DNA of 7,489 bases from Nitrospira sp. Its GTDB lineage: Bacteria > Nitrospirota > Nitrospiria > Nitrospirales > Nitrospiraceae. Shown here in pieces: positions 1 to 7,094 of the stretch (position 1 is the stretch's first letter; every line of letters starts with the position of its first letter). A model generated the notes under the pieces. The model searched no databases, was not told the DNA's origin, and worked only from the letters and a program-made list of their open reading frames with translations. The stretch lies in NCBI GenBank assembly GCA_025360665.1, contig JANYBU010000237.1, positions 1-7,489 of the forward strand, read 5' to 3'. Made by a program: the position numbers and the translations under genes.

Positions 1-3000
1 AACGAAGAACTGCTCACCCTGAGTATCTCCGATATCGCCCCGTACCACGATCCCACTCGATTTCAACAACGGATCGATCAGATCAAGCAGGGAACAGCAG
101 CCATCTATGAATCGATCCACCGGCGCAAAGACGGGACAGAATTTCCCATCGAGGCCTCAGTCACCTATCTGGAGCAGGAGGGACGGGGCTATACCTGTGG
201 CATCGTTCGCGATATCACCGAGCGCAAGCGTATTGAGCGCGAACGCCTGCAAGGCCTGTACGATCTCCAGAACATCATGGAGACGGTCCCCGATATTATG
301 TTTACCCTCGACACCCAAGGCAACATGGTGAAATGGAATCGTCGTGTCGAGGAGGTCACGGGATACAGCCCGGAGGAATTGTTAAACAAGTCTGCCTTGG
401 CCTTCGTGCCTCCGGAGGAACAGACCCGCACCGCCGCCGCCATTCAACGGGCCTTCACGGAAGGGTACGCCGAACTTGAGGGTCAGCTGCTGACCAAAGA
501 GCAGCGCCTCATCCCCTATCACTGGACCGGTGCCCTACTCACGAATCCTCAGGGCGAGCCCATCGGCATCACCGGAGTCGGACGGGATGTGTCTGACAAG
601 AAGCGGGCGGAGGAGGCGTTACGCGAAAGCGAACAACGTTTCGCGCTGGCCGTAGAGGGATCCACCGATATCCTCTGGGATGCCCACCGGCTGCCCGGCG
701 AGCCCTGGTATGCACCACAGACATCGATCTGGTGGTCGCCGCGAGTCCTGGAATTGCTGGGCTTGGAGGAGTCAGACTCGTTCGAGACGCTCGATCAATG
801 GGCGATGAGGCTGCATCCTGATGACAAGGATCGCGTGTTCGGCCAACTGGCTGCGCATATCGAACACCGAGTTCCGTACGATGCCGAATACCGGCTACGG
901 AACAATCGAGGCGACTATCTCTGGATTCGTGGGCGCGGGCAGGCAATGTGGGATGAACAGGGAGAGATCCGTCGAATGTCCGGCTCATGCCAAGACATCA
1001 CCGAGCGCAAGCGGGCCGAGGAGGCAATCAGGGAGGCCGAGTTGCGCTACCGGACCATCTTCGAACAAGCAGGAGCGGGAGTTGCGCAAATCGATTCCCA
1101 CACGGGCCGATTCGTCCAGGTCAACCGTCGATACTGCGAGATTGTGGGCCTGACGGAAGCCGAGATGTTGGCCACCACGTTTGGAGTTATCACACATCCC
1201 GATGATCTGCAGGGCAATCGCGACAACATGACGCTTCTCCTTTGCGGCGAGATTCGCTCTTTCACCATGGAAAAACGCTATGTGCGCAAAGACGGCGGCA
1301 TTGTGTGGGTCAACTTGAACGTCTCCCCCTTGTGGAGATCAGGCGAGAGGGCTGTTCACCACATCGCCATTGTCGAAGACATCACCGAACGCAAGGCCAC
1401 TGAACAGCTTTTGGCCACCGAGAAGCGCGTCCTGGAGATGATCGCCATAGATGCTCCCTTGCAAGAGATTTTGACGCTGATGTGTCGGGTAATCGAGGAG
1501 CTTTCAAACGGGGCGCACTGTTCCATTCTGCTCCTCGATCGTGACGGACTTCACTTGCGCCATAGCGCCGCGCCCAGCCTTCCTGAGGCGTACGTCCATG
1601 CGATCGATGGCGTGGCTATCGGCCCGACCGTCGGCTCCTGCGGGACTGCGGCCTTCATGCGACGCCAGATTATCGTGCCGGATATCGCTCGCGATCCGCT
1701 GTGGGCTGATTTTCGCGACCTTGCCCTCCGCCACGGCCTCCGGGCCTGCTGCTCCACGCCCGTGATATCCTCCGACGGCACCGTCTTGGGCACGTTCGCA
1801 GTGTATTACGGCGAACCGCAGCAGCCGACCCACGCCGATTTGCGACTCATCGAACGGGCGGCACAACTCGCGTGCATCGCGATCGAGCGCAAGCAGGCGG
1901 AGGAGTCGCTCCGTCAGAATCGGGCGCTTCTGCAATCGTTCGTCGAACATACCCCCGCAGCGGTCGCCATGCTCGACAGGGACCTTAAGTATGTTGCGGT
2001 GAGCAAGCGGTGGTACCAGGATTACCGGCTGGGCGACCGCGACATCATCGGTCTCCCCCATTATGACGTGTTCCCAGAAATCCGAAAGATGGAACACTGG
2101 CAGGCTATCCATCGTCGGTGTTTGGCAGGCGAGATCATGCGAAATGACGAGGATCGGTTGTGCCGAGAAGATGGAAGGGAAGACTGGCTTCGTTGGGAAG
2201 TTCGCCCTTGGGTTGATGAATCAGGCTCGGTCGGCGGAATTATCATGTTCACGGAAGTCATCACTGAGCGAAAGCAGGCGGAGAGCAAGTTACGGCTCAC
2301 ACAATTCACGATCGATCACGCGGTGGACGCGGTCTACTGGATCAATCGACAGGCTCAGATTTTGGATGTGAACGAGGCGGCTAGTCTGATGCTGGGATAC
2401 TCGAAAGACGAGTTGTGCGCGATGACGGTCCACGACCTGAATCCTGATTTCCAGGCCGACATGTGGCCCGGTTTTTGGGCAGAAACCCAACAACGCAAGA
2501 CCATGGCCCTTGAGACCTTCCATCGGTCCAAGACGGGCCAGCTCATCCCCGTCGAGGTCAGCATCAATCACCTCTCCTACGAAGGACAAGAGCTGCATTG
2601 CGCCTTTGCGCGCAACATTACGGAGCGGAAGTGTGCAGAGGAGGCATTGCGCGTCAGCGAAGAGCGATTCAACCTCGCCGTCCGCGGTTCGAACACCGGG
2701 ATTTGGGACTGGGATCTGCGGACCAACAAGACCTACTTCTCTCCGTTATGGAAAAGCATGTTGGGGTATGAAGAGCACGAACTCCGAGGAGAGTTCTCGG
2801 AGTGGGAGGAGCGCCTCCATTCCGATGACCGCGAGCGCTCACTGGCAACCGTACGAGCATATCTGGATAGGACAACTCCTCAATACGAACTTGAACACCG
2901 CTTGCGTCACAAGGATGGGAGTTATCGGTGGATCCTTGCTCGCGGGGTCTCAATCTCCGATGCCGAAGGGAGCCCGTATCGCATGGCCGGCTCCCATATC

Positions 3001-5712
3001 GACATCACGGAACAGAAGCAGACCCAAGAGGCCTTGGCCCAGAGCGAGCGTCAGCTGCGTACGGTGCTCGATGCCCTTCCCGTGGGTGTCTGGTTTACCG
3101 ATTCATCGGGCAAGCCGGTCCTTGCCAATCCCGCCGCCAAGCAGATTTGGTCCGGCATTAAACAGATTAGGATCGAGAATGCCGCCGATCCCGCTGGATG
3201 GTGGGAGGAGATCGGACCATCCAGCGAACTCCATCGATGGGCCTTGAGCCATACGTTGACGAAAGGGGCCTCTTCACTGAACGAAACCATCGACCTCGAA
3301 TGCCTTGATGGGACGATGAAGACCATCCGCAATACAACCGTTCCGGTCCAGGACGAGGCCGGAGTCATTCTCGGCGCGATTGTGCTCAACGAAGATATTA
3401 CGGCGCTCCGGCAGGCGCAGGAAGCCCTCAAACTGACTCAGTTCTCCGTCGACCATGCCGTCGAGGGGTTCTTCTGGGTCGGTTCCAATGCCAGGATCCT
3501 GAACGTCAACGAGGCGGCCTGCCGGATGCTGGAATACACCCGCGACGAACTGAGGACCATGACCCTGCACGACATTGACCCGAATTTCCCTCCGGAACTC
3601 TGGTCGGCCCATTGGGAAGAATTGAAGCAGAAAGGGTCCATGACGTTCGAGTCGAAACACTGGTCGAGGACCGGCCGCGTCTTGGACACAGAGGTCACGG
3701 TCAACTATCTGCAGTATGAGGGGAGAGAATACAACTGCGCCATCATGCGGGATATCGGAGAACGCAAGCGGGTAAACGTGTCACTGCGCCAGAGCGAAGA
3801 ACGCTACCGGTCCTTGGTAGACAACGCCCCGATCGGCATCTTCGTGAACGAAGCGGGACGGTTCGCCTATGCCAATCGGGAGATGCAAAGAATTCTCGAT
3901 GCGACGAGCGCCGAGCAGCTGCTCGGCACGCCGGTCTTGGACCGGATCGCTCCAGAGTTTCAGCAGGTTGTGAAGGACCGGATCCGCCAGTTGATGGATG
4001 GCGGGCAGCCGGTTCCTTCGTTGGATGAGCAGTTTGTGAGGCTCGACGGGTCACGGGTCGATGTGGCCGTCACGGCGATTCCCACCTCCTTCGATGGGAC
4101 GCCCGTGATGCAAGTGCTGGTGCTCGATATCACGGAACGCAAGCAGCTCGCCGAGCGGGAAGTCTTACGCGTCAGGCAACTGAAAAAACTCTATGAGCTC
4201 AGTATGACGTTGTCGGGCGATTCCGGCGTCGTCCTTGAGCATGCCGTGCGCATCATTGGTGAGCTGTTCAAGGTGCCGGTGGTCTGTTTGTCTGAAATCG
4301 TCGACCAGGAGTTATATTTCAAGTCTGTCTATGTCAACGGCCAGGTCTTGATGGATGCTGGACATTGCTCCTTGGCGATCACCCCCTGCGCCACGGTCGA
4401 ACAAACCAAGGATGTACGGGTATTCAACCGCGTCATGGAGCGTTTCCCCCAGGCGTCGTTTCTCCGGGACCATGAGGCCGTTTCCTACTGCGGATTTCCC
4501 GCTCTGGACAACGAGGGGCGTGTGGTCGCGGTGACCTGCCTGCTGGACGACAAGCCGCATGATTTCAGCAAGGAAGAGCAGGGCATCTTGCGTATTTTCG
4601 GGCAGCGCATTGCTGCCGAAATCGAACGGAGCCGCCATGCCGTCGAGCAGAAACGGGCGGCGGACGAACTGCGGCGCTCACATTCGTTCATCCGCCAGAT
4701 CATCGACGCCGATCCGAATTTCATTTTCGTGAAGGACCGCGAGGGGCGGTATAGGCTGGGCAATAAAGCCGTGGCGGATGCATATGGCACCACGGTGGAT
4801 CAACTTGTCGGAAAGACCGACGCCGACTTCAATGCCAACCAGGAGGAAGTGGAGTTCTTCCGTCAGAAAGATTTAGAAGTGATGGACTCCCTTCACGAAA
4901 GCTTTATCGCCGAGGAGGTCATCACGGATTCGACGGGCAAGACACGATGGTTGCAGACGGTGAAACGGCCGATTCTCGATGACCAGGGCAGGGCCAGTAT
5001 GGTCCTCGGCGCCGCGACAGATATCACCGAACGCAAGCGCATTGAAGAGACCCTCCGCCAGCGGGAGCGTGATCTGCGTGCCGCGGTCGAGGAACGCGAG
5101 CGGATCAGCCAAGATTTGCACGATGGCATTTTACAGTCGCTCTTTGCCGTGGGCCTCACCCTCGAAGCTGCCAAATCGATGATGTCTCCAAGGAATCGCA
5201 AGACGTCCGGTCCACCACTCGATCAGGCCATCGATCAGTTGAACCGTATTATGCACGAGATCCGGAACTTCATCGCGGGGCTGGGCTCAGACCTGCTCCA
5301 GGGGAAGGACTTGCCGGTGGCGCTGCAGCACATGTTGAAATCGCTGACGCAGAACCAAGCGACACGCGTGCGCCTCGCGGTCGAGGACCGTGCTGCGCAG
5401 GCCGTATCGGCTACACAGGCCCTGCACCTGTTCCTCGTCATCCAAGAAGCGGTGAGTAATTGCATCCGGCACGGCCGCGCGCCAGAAGCCAGGGTGTCGC
5501 TCAAGATGCTGAAGCAGGGTGTCCGATTGAGCATTCGCGACAACGGGCGAGGATTCAACCAAAAGGCTGCCAAAGGGACCGGGCATGGGTTGAGCAATAT
5601 GGCTGCCCGTGCGCAGAAGATCGGAGGACGGTTCACCGTCTTGTCGAAGGTGAATGAGGGAACACGCATCGTACTCGACTTGCCGAAAGAGGCTTCTGTT
5701 GTCCACCGCTAG
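1..5712 (+). CDS. Multi-PAS/GAF sensor histidine kinase, HPK7 (NarX/DegS-like) core, 5' truncated
   Basis: The frame is open from base 1 and 1,903 residues are visible; the true start is upstream. Domains in visible-residue numbering are: partial PAS 1-79; PAS ~84-200, 210-340, 345-465; GAF ~472-630; PAS ~640-760, 766-878, 885-1007, 1018-1138, 1145-1257, 1268-1382; GAF ~1397-1545; PAS ~1560-1680; HisKA_3 ~1690-1765; HATPase_c ~1805-1898. Most PAS modules end in a DITERK-like linker. The kinase core shows the H-box QDLHDG with phospho-acceptor His1707 (codon 5119-5121), an N-box QEAVSN ending at Asn1820, DNGRGF (from Asp1847) and GHGLSNM. By family knowledge it autophosphorylates and passes phosphate to a NarL-type regulator, here the overlapping downstream gene. 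No membrane segment is visible, so this part is probably cytosolic. PAS/GAF ligands cannot be read from sequence; no LOV flavin-Cys motif is seen. Kinase assignment is secure; the signal is unknown. Confidence 0.96.
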   Translation, partial: NEELLTLSISDIAPYHDPTRFQQRIDQIKQGTAAIYESIHRRKDGTEFPIEASVTYLEQEGRGYTCGIVRDITERKRIERERLQGLYDLQNIMETVPDIMFTLDTQGNMVKWNRRVEEVTGYSPEELLNKSALAFVPPEEQTRTAAAIQRAFTEGYAELEGQLLTKEQRLIPYHWTGALLTNPQGEPIGITGVGRDVSDKKRAEEALRESEQRFALAVEGSTDILWDAHRLPGEPWYAPQTSIWWSPRVLELLGLEESDSFETLDQWAMRLHPDDKDRVFGQLAAHIEHRVPYDAEYRLRNNRGDYLWIRGRGQAMWDEQGEIRRMSGSCQDITERKRAEEAIREAELRYRTIFEQAGAGVAQIDSHTGRFVQVNRRYCEIVGLTEAEMLATTFGVITHPDDLQGNRDNMTLLLCGEIRSFTMEKRYVRKDGGIVWVNLNVSPLWRSGERAVHHIAIVEDITERKATEQLLATEKRVLEMIAIDAPLQEILTLMCRVIEELSNGAHCSILLLDRDGLHLRHSAAPSLPEAYVHAIDGVAIGPTVGSCGTAAFMRRQIIVPDIARDPLWADFRDLALRHGLRACCSTPVISSDGTVLGTFAVYYGEPQQPTHADLRLIERAAQLACIAIERKQAEESLRQNRALLQSFVEHTPAAVAMLDRDLKYVAVSKRWYQDYRLGDRDIIGLPHYDVFPEIRKMEHWQAIHRRCLAGEIMRNDEDRLCREDGREDWLRWEVRPWVDESGSVGGIIMFTEVITERKQAESKLRLTQFTIDHAVDAVYWINRQAQILDVNEAASLMLGYSKDELCAMTVHDLNPDFQADMWPGFWAETQQRKTMALETFHRSKTGQLIPVEVSINHLSYEGQELHCAFARNITERKCAEEALRVSEERFNLAVRGSNTGIWDWDLRTNKTYFSPLWKSMLGYEEHELRGEFSEWEERLHSDDRERSLATVRAYLDRTTPQYELEHRLRHKDGSYRWILARGVSISDAEGSPYRMAGSHIDITEQKQTQEALAQSERQLRTVLDALPVGVWFTDSSGKPVLANPAAKQIWSGIKQIRIENAADPAGWWEEIGPSSELHRWALSHTLTKGASSLNETIDLECLDGTMKTIRNTTVPVQDEAGVILGAIVLNEDITALRQAQEALKLTQFSVDHAVEGFFWVGSNARILNVNEAACRMLEYTRDELRTMTLHDIDPNFPPELWSAHWEELKQKGSMTFESKHWSRTGRVLDTEVTVNYLQYEGREYNCAIMRDIGERKRVNVSLRQSEERYRSLVDNAPIGIFVNEAGRFAYANREMQRILDATSAEQLLGTPVLDRIAPEFQQVVKDRIRQLMDGGQPVPSLDEQFVRLDGSRVDVAVTAIPTSFDGTPVMQVLVLDITERKQLAEREVLRVRQLKKLYELSMTLSGDSGVVLEHAVRIIGELFKVPVVCLSEIVDQELYFKSVYVNGQVLMDAGHCSLAITPCATVEQTKDVRVFNRVMERFPQASFLRDHEAVSYCGFPALDNEGRVVAVTCLLDDKPHDFSKEEQGILRIFGQRIAAEIERSRHAVEQKRAADELRRSHSFIRQIIDADPNFIFVKDREGRYRLGNKAVADAYGTTVDQLVGKTDADFNANQEEVEFFRQKDLEVMDSLHESFIAEEVITDSTGKTRWLQTVKRPILDDQGRASMVLGAATDITERKRIEETLRQRERDLRAAVEERERISQDLHDGILQSLFAVGLTLEAAKSMMSPRNRKTSGPPLDQAIDQLNRIMHEIRNFIAGLGSDLLQGKDLPVALQHMLKSLTQNQATRVRLAVEDRAAQAVSATQALHLFLVIQEAVSNCIRHGRAPEARVSLKMLKQGVRLSIRDNGRGFNQKAAKGTGHGLSNMAARAQKIGGRFTVLSKVNEGTRIVLDLPKEASVVHR
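3192..3226. repeat. 11-bp perfect inverted repeat inside the kinase gene
   Basis: CGCTGGATGGT (3192-3202) is exactly repeated in reverse complement at 3216-3226, separated by 13 nt, in the codons of the seventh complete PAS module. The loop contains GATCGG (3210-3215), which is complementary to CCGATC at 3185-3190 just upstream, giving a competing pairing. It may simply be a product of coding constraint. Confidence 0.7.
5686..5692 (+). promoter_or_regulatory. Ribosome binding site for the NarL-type regulator
   Basis: AAAGAGG sits 6 nt before the TTG at 5699 and inside the last codons of the kinase. It is the reason for preferring the TTG over the ATG at 5654. Ribosomes finishing the kinase at 5712 would pass directly over it, which fits coupled translation. 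Confidence 0.55.
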
Positions 5713-6355
5713 AGCTAAACCGATTCGCCTGCTCCTGGTCGACGATCACGAAGTGGTGCGTGTCGGCCTGCGAACGGTCTTGCACAACCACCAGGGCATT
5801 ACCGTCGTCGGCGAGGCAGGATCCAAAGCCGCCGCGGTGCGGGCGGTCAAGCGACTCCGACCGGACATCGTTCTGATGGATGTGCGACTCCCGGATGGCT
5901 CAGGGGTCGAAGCCTGTCGTGCTATTCTCGCCAGTCATCCCACGACACGCGTCATTTTTCTCACATCGTATGCCGATGATGAGTCCGTCCTGGCGGCCGT
6001 GCTGGCCGGCGCACAGGGATACGTCCTCAAGAATATTGACTCCAGCCTGCTGATTCGATCGATTCGTGAGGTCTCCAACGGTCAATCGATTCTCAATCCG
6101 GCCCTCACCCAACGGGCGCTGAATTGGATTAAAGCCTGGCCGGCTCAAGCCGGCCCGGTGCAGGGACAATCCCTTTCCCCTCAGGAAGAGCGCGTGCTGG
6201 CGTTGGTGGCGGAAGGTTTGACGAACAAGGAAATCTCGACTACGATGCAACTCAGCGATAAGACCATCAAGAACTATCTTGCCAACATGTTCCAAAAACT
6301 GCATATCTCACGACGCGCACAAGCCGCCGCCCTCTTCGTCAAGCGGCAGGTCTGA
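5699..6355 (+). CDS. NarL/FixJ-family DNA-binding response regulator
   Basis: This 218-residue protein has the usual length of the family. The receiver domain (~9-125) has the acidic pair Asp15/Asp16, phospho-acceptor Asp61 in LMDVRLPDG, Thr89 and Lys111. A LuxR/GerE-type HTH follows at ~158-215, with the family pattern LSPQEERVLALVAEG and NKEI...SDKTIKNYLANMFQKL. It should bind promoter DNA when phosphorylated by the kinase encoded immediately upstream; target genes are unknown. I chose the TTG at 5699 because AAAGAGG lies 6 nt upstream and it leaves a short, typical N-terminus before IRLLLVDDH. An in-frame ATG at 5654 would add 15 residues within the kinase overlap, with GAAGG only 3 nt away. 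From TTG the gene overlaps the kinase end by 14 bp, implying one operon and likely translational coupling. Confidence 0.95.
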   Translation: MSTARAKPIRLLLVDDHEVVRVGLRTVLHNHQGITVVGEAGSKAAAVRAVKRLRPDIVLMDVRLPDGSGVEACRAILASHPTTRVIFLTSYADDESVLAAVLAGAQGYVLKNIDSSLLIRSIREVSNGQSILNPALTQRALNWIKAWPAQAGPVQGQSLSPQEERVLALVAEGLTNKEISTTMQLSDKTIKNYLANMFQKLHISRRAQAAALFVKRQV

Positions 6356-6399
6356 CGGCACGCCCGCGACCGACAGGCCTAGCGCGACAGACGCGACCT

Positions 6400-6448
6400 G
6401 AAGTTCGAAGTTCAGGGTTCAAAGTTCAGAAAACCTCGAACCTCGAAC
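6400..6448. repeat. Heptamer tandem repeats arranged as an imperfect inverted repeat
   Basis: Seven consecutive 7-base units are visible: GAAGTTC, GAAGTTC, AGGGTTC, AAAGTTC, then AGAAAAC, CTCGAAC, CTCGAAC. The left units (xxxGTTC) are roughly the reverse complement of the right units (CTCGAAC). GTTCGA at 6403-6408 pairs with TCGAAC at 6443-6448, and GTTC at 6410-6413 pairs with GAAC at 6438-6441 in the same register. It could fold in RNA and might slow or end transcription after the regulator, but it lacks a T-run. The repeat content is seen directly; any function is inference. Confidence 0.8.
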
Positions 6449-6454
6449 CCACAT

Positions 6455-6472
6455 CCGTCCCGCCCGTCCCGC
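6455..6472. repeat. Perfect tandem 9-mer (CCGTCCCGC x2)
   Basis: CCGTCCCGC occurs twice back to back, directly after the heptamer block. Its reverse complement loosely resembles the GACAGACGCGACC stretch at 6387-6399 on the other side of that block, so it may be the outer part of one decayed palindrome of about 100 bp. Confidence 0.7.
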
Positions 6473-6510
6473 GTGTTTCGTGCAGCGATCCTGCAGAGCT
6501 ACACGCCCCT

Positions 6511-6523
6511 ATCAAATTTTGAT
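6511..6523. promoter_or_regulatory. AT-rich palindrome, possible operator
   Basis: ATCAAA-T-TTTGAT is a perfect 6-1-6 inverted repeat in otherwise GC-rich DNA. It lies about 70-110 bp upstream of the candidate promoter elements at 6594-6622, a position suited to an activator more than a repressor. The symmetry is seen; the binding role is a guess. Confidence 0.3.
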
Positions 6524-6593
6524 GAACGACTCTATGCAGGCCTTCGAGTCGATGTCGATATGGCATCGGCACTGACGATGACGCATTGTTTGT

Positions 6594-6622
6594 TTGCCCG
6601 CTCACCAGGGAGATGGTACAGT
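6594..6622 (+). promoter_or_regulatory. Candidate sigma70-type promoter for the stand-alone receiver gene
   Basis: TTGCCC (6594-6599) and TACAGT (6617-6622) are separated by 17 bp, with a TG at 6614-6615 forming an extended -10. Transcription would begin near 6629, giving a leader of about 70 nt before the ATG at 6699. Both hexamers are imperfect, so this is only a candidate. Confidence 0.35.
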
Positions 6623-6688
6623 TCGAAAATCATCTCTGGAAGACACCGCAGCGAGGGAAACCGAGGTCCGGAGTCATTCACCGAAGCC

Positions 6689-6694
6689 GAGGGA
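6689..6694 (+). promoter_or_regulatory. Ribosome binding site for the stand-alone receiver
   Basis: GAGGGA ends 4 nt before the ATG at 6699. It supports that start over the in-frame ATG at 6594, which would prepend 35 residues that resemble no receiver-family extension and would place the start at the candidate promoter's -35 element. Confidence 0.6.
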
Positions 6695-6698
6695 CACG

Positions 6699-7070
6699 AT
6701 GCCATCTATTCTTGTCGTCGATGACGAAGACCAAATCCGCCAATTGATTCGCGAAACATTGGAGCAGGCCGGCTATCACGTCACGGAAGCGCGTGATGGG
6801 AAGGAGGCCCTCCAGCAGTACCGGCTGGCCCCGGCCGACTTGGTCATTATGGATATTCTCATGCCCGATCAGGATGGCCTGGAGACCACTGCTACGTTGC
6901 GGCGGGAGTTCCCAAACGTGAAAGTCATCGCGATCACGGGCGGCAGTGACATGATTGGCATTCTCAATTTTCTTGACGTTGCCAAAATGTTGGGCGCCCA
7001 CCGTGCACTTCAGAAACCCTTTGAGATGAAGACCCTCCTCGACACCGTCCAAGCCGAATTGCAGGCCTAG
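6699..7070 (+). CDS. Stand-alone CheY-like response regulator receiver protein
   Basis: This is a 123-residue single receiver domain with no output domain. It has the start MPSILVVDDE, acidic residues Asp8/Asp9, the phospho-acceptor Asp52 in VIMDILMPDQDG, Thr80 at the end of strand 4 and Lys106 in the KPF motif. Such proteins act by phosphorylation-dependent protein contact, as a phosphorelay intermediate, or as a phosphate sink. The Thr80-to-Lys106 distance is 26 residues, against 22 in the NarL-type regulator next door, so the region between strands 4 and 5 (GGSDMIGILNFLDVAKMLGA) carries about four extra residues. It is 343 bp from the two-component pair and has its own candidate promoter, so its kinase may be elsewhere. 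The start is chosen from the RBS GAGGGA and the usual receiver N-terminus. Confidence 0.94.
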   Translation: MPSILVVDDEDQIRQLIRETLEQAGYHVTEARDGKEALQQYRLAPADLVIMDILMPDQDGLETTATLRREFPNVKVIAITGGSDMIGILNFLDVAKMLGAHRALQKPFEMKTLLDTVQAELQA

Positions 7071-7094
7071 CCCATCCGCGGCGTGCCCGACACC

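Larger units (their letters stand above)
6356..6698. other. Intergenic region between NarL-type regulator and stand-alone receiver
   Basis: These 343 bases hold no gene I can support. They contain 7-mer direct and inverted repeats (6400-6448), a tandem 9-mer (6455-6472), a 13-bp palindrome (6511-6523), a loose 6-bp inverted repeat (CGACTC 6527-6532 with GAGTCG 6546-6551) and a candidate extended -10 promoter (6594-6622). No classic hairpin-plus-T-run terminator follows the regulator. An 83-codon frame at 6473-6724 crosses the region but resembles no family I know and overlaps the next gene's start. Confidence 0.7.

Noticed and set aside
1504..2112. A 202-codon reverse-strand frame inside the kinase
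   Set aside because: It lies wholly antisense to clear GAF and PAS coding sequence. Long antisense frames are expected in GC-rich genes, and the translation shows no domain pattern.
3150..3226. A programmed -1 frameshift signal at the coding inverted repeat
   Set aside because: No slippery heptamer in the correct frame lies at a proper distance upstream, and the main frame continues intact.
1..5100. A light-sensing LOV or phytochrome photoreceptor function for the PAS/GAF array
   Set aside because: No LOV flavin-Cys motif was found in the PAS modules, and the GAFs lack the phytochrome PAS-GAF-PHY context.
6594..6698. An N-terminal extension of the stand-alone receiver from ATG 6594
   Set aside because: The 35 added residues have no receiver character, the RBS is placed for ATG 6699, and the upstream ATG coincides with the candidate -35 box.
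6473..6724. An 83-codon forward frame in the gap before the receiver gene
   Set aside because: Its start lies in the repeat tract, no convincing RBS precedes it, the protein resembles no known family, and it runs 26 bp into the receiver gene in another frame.
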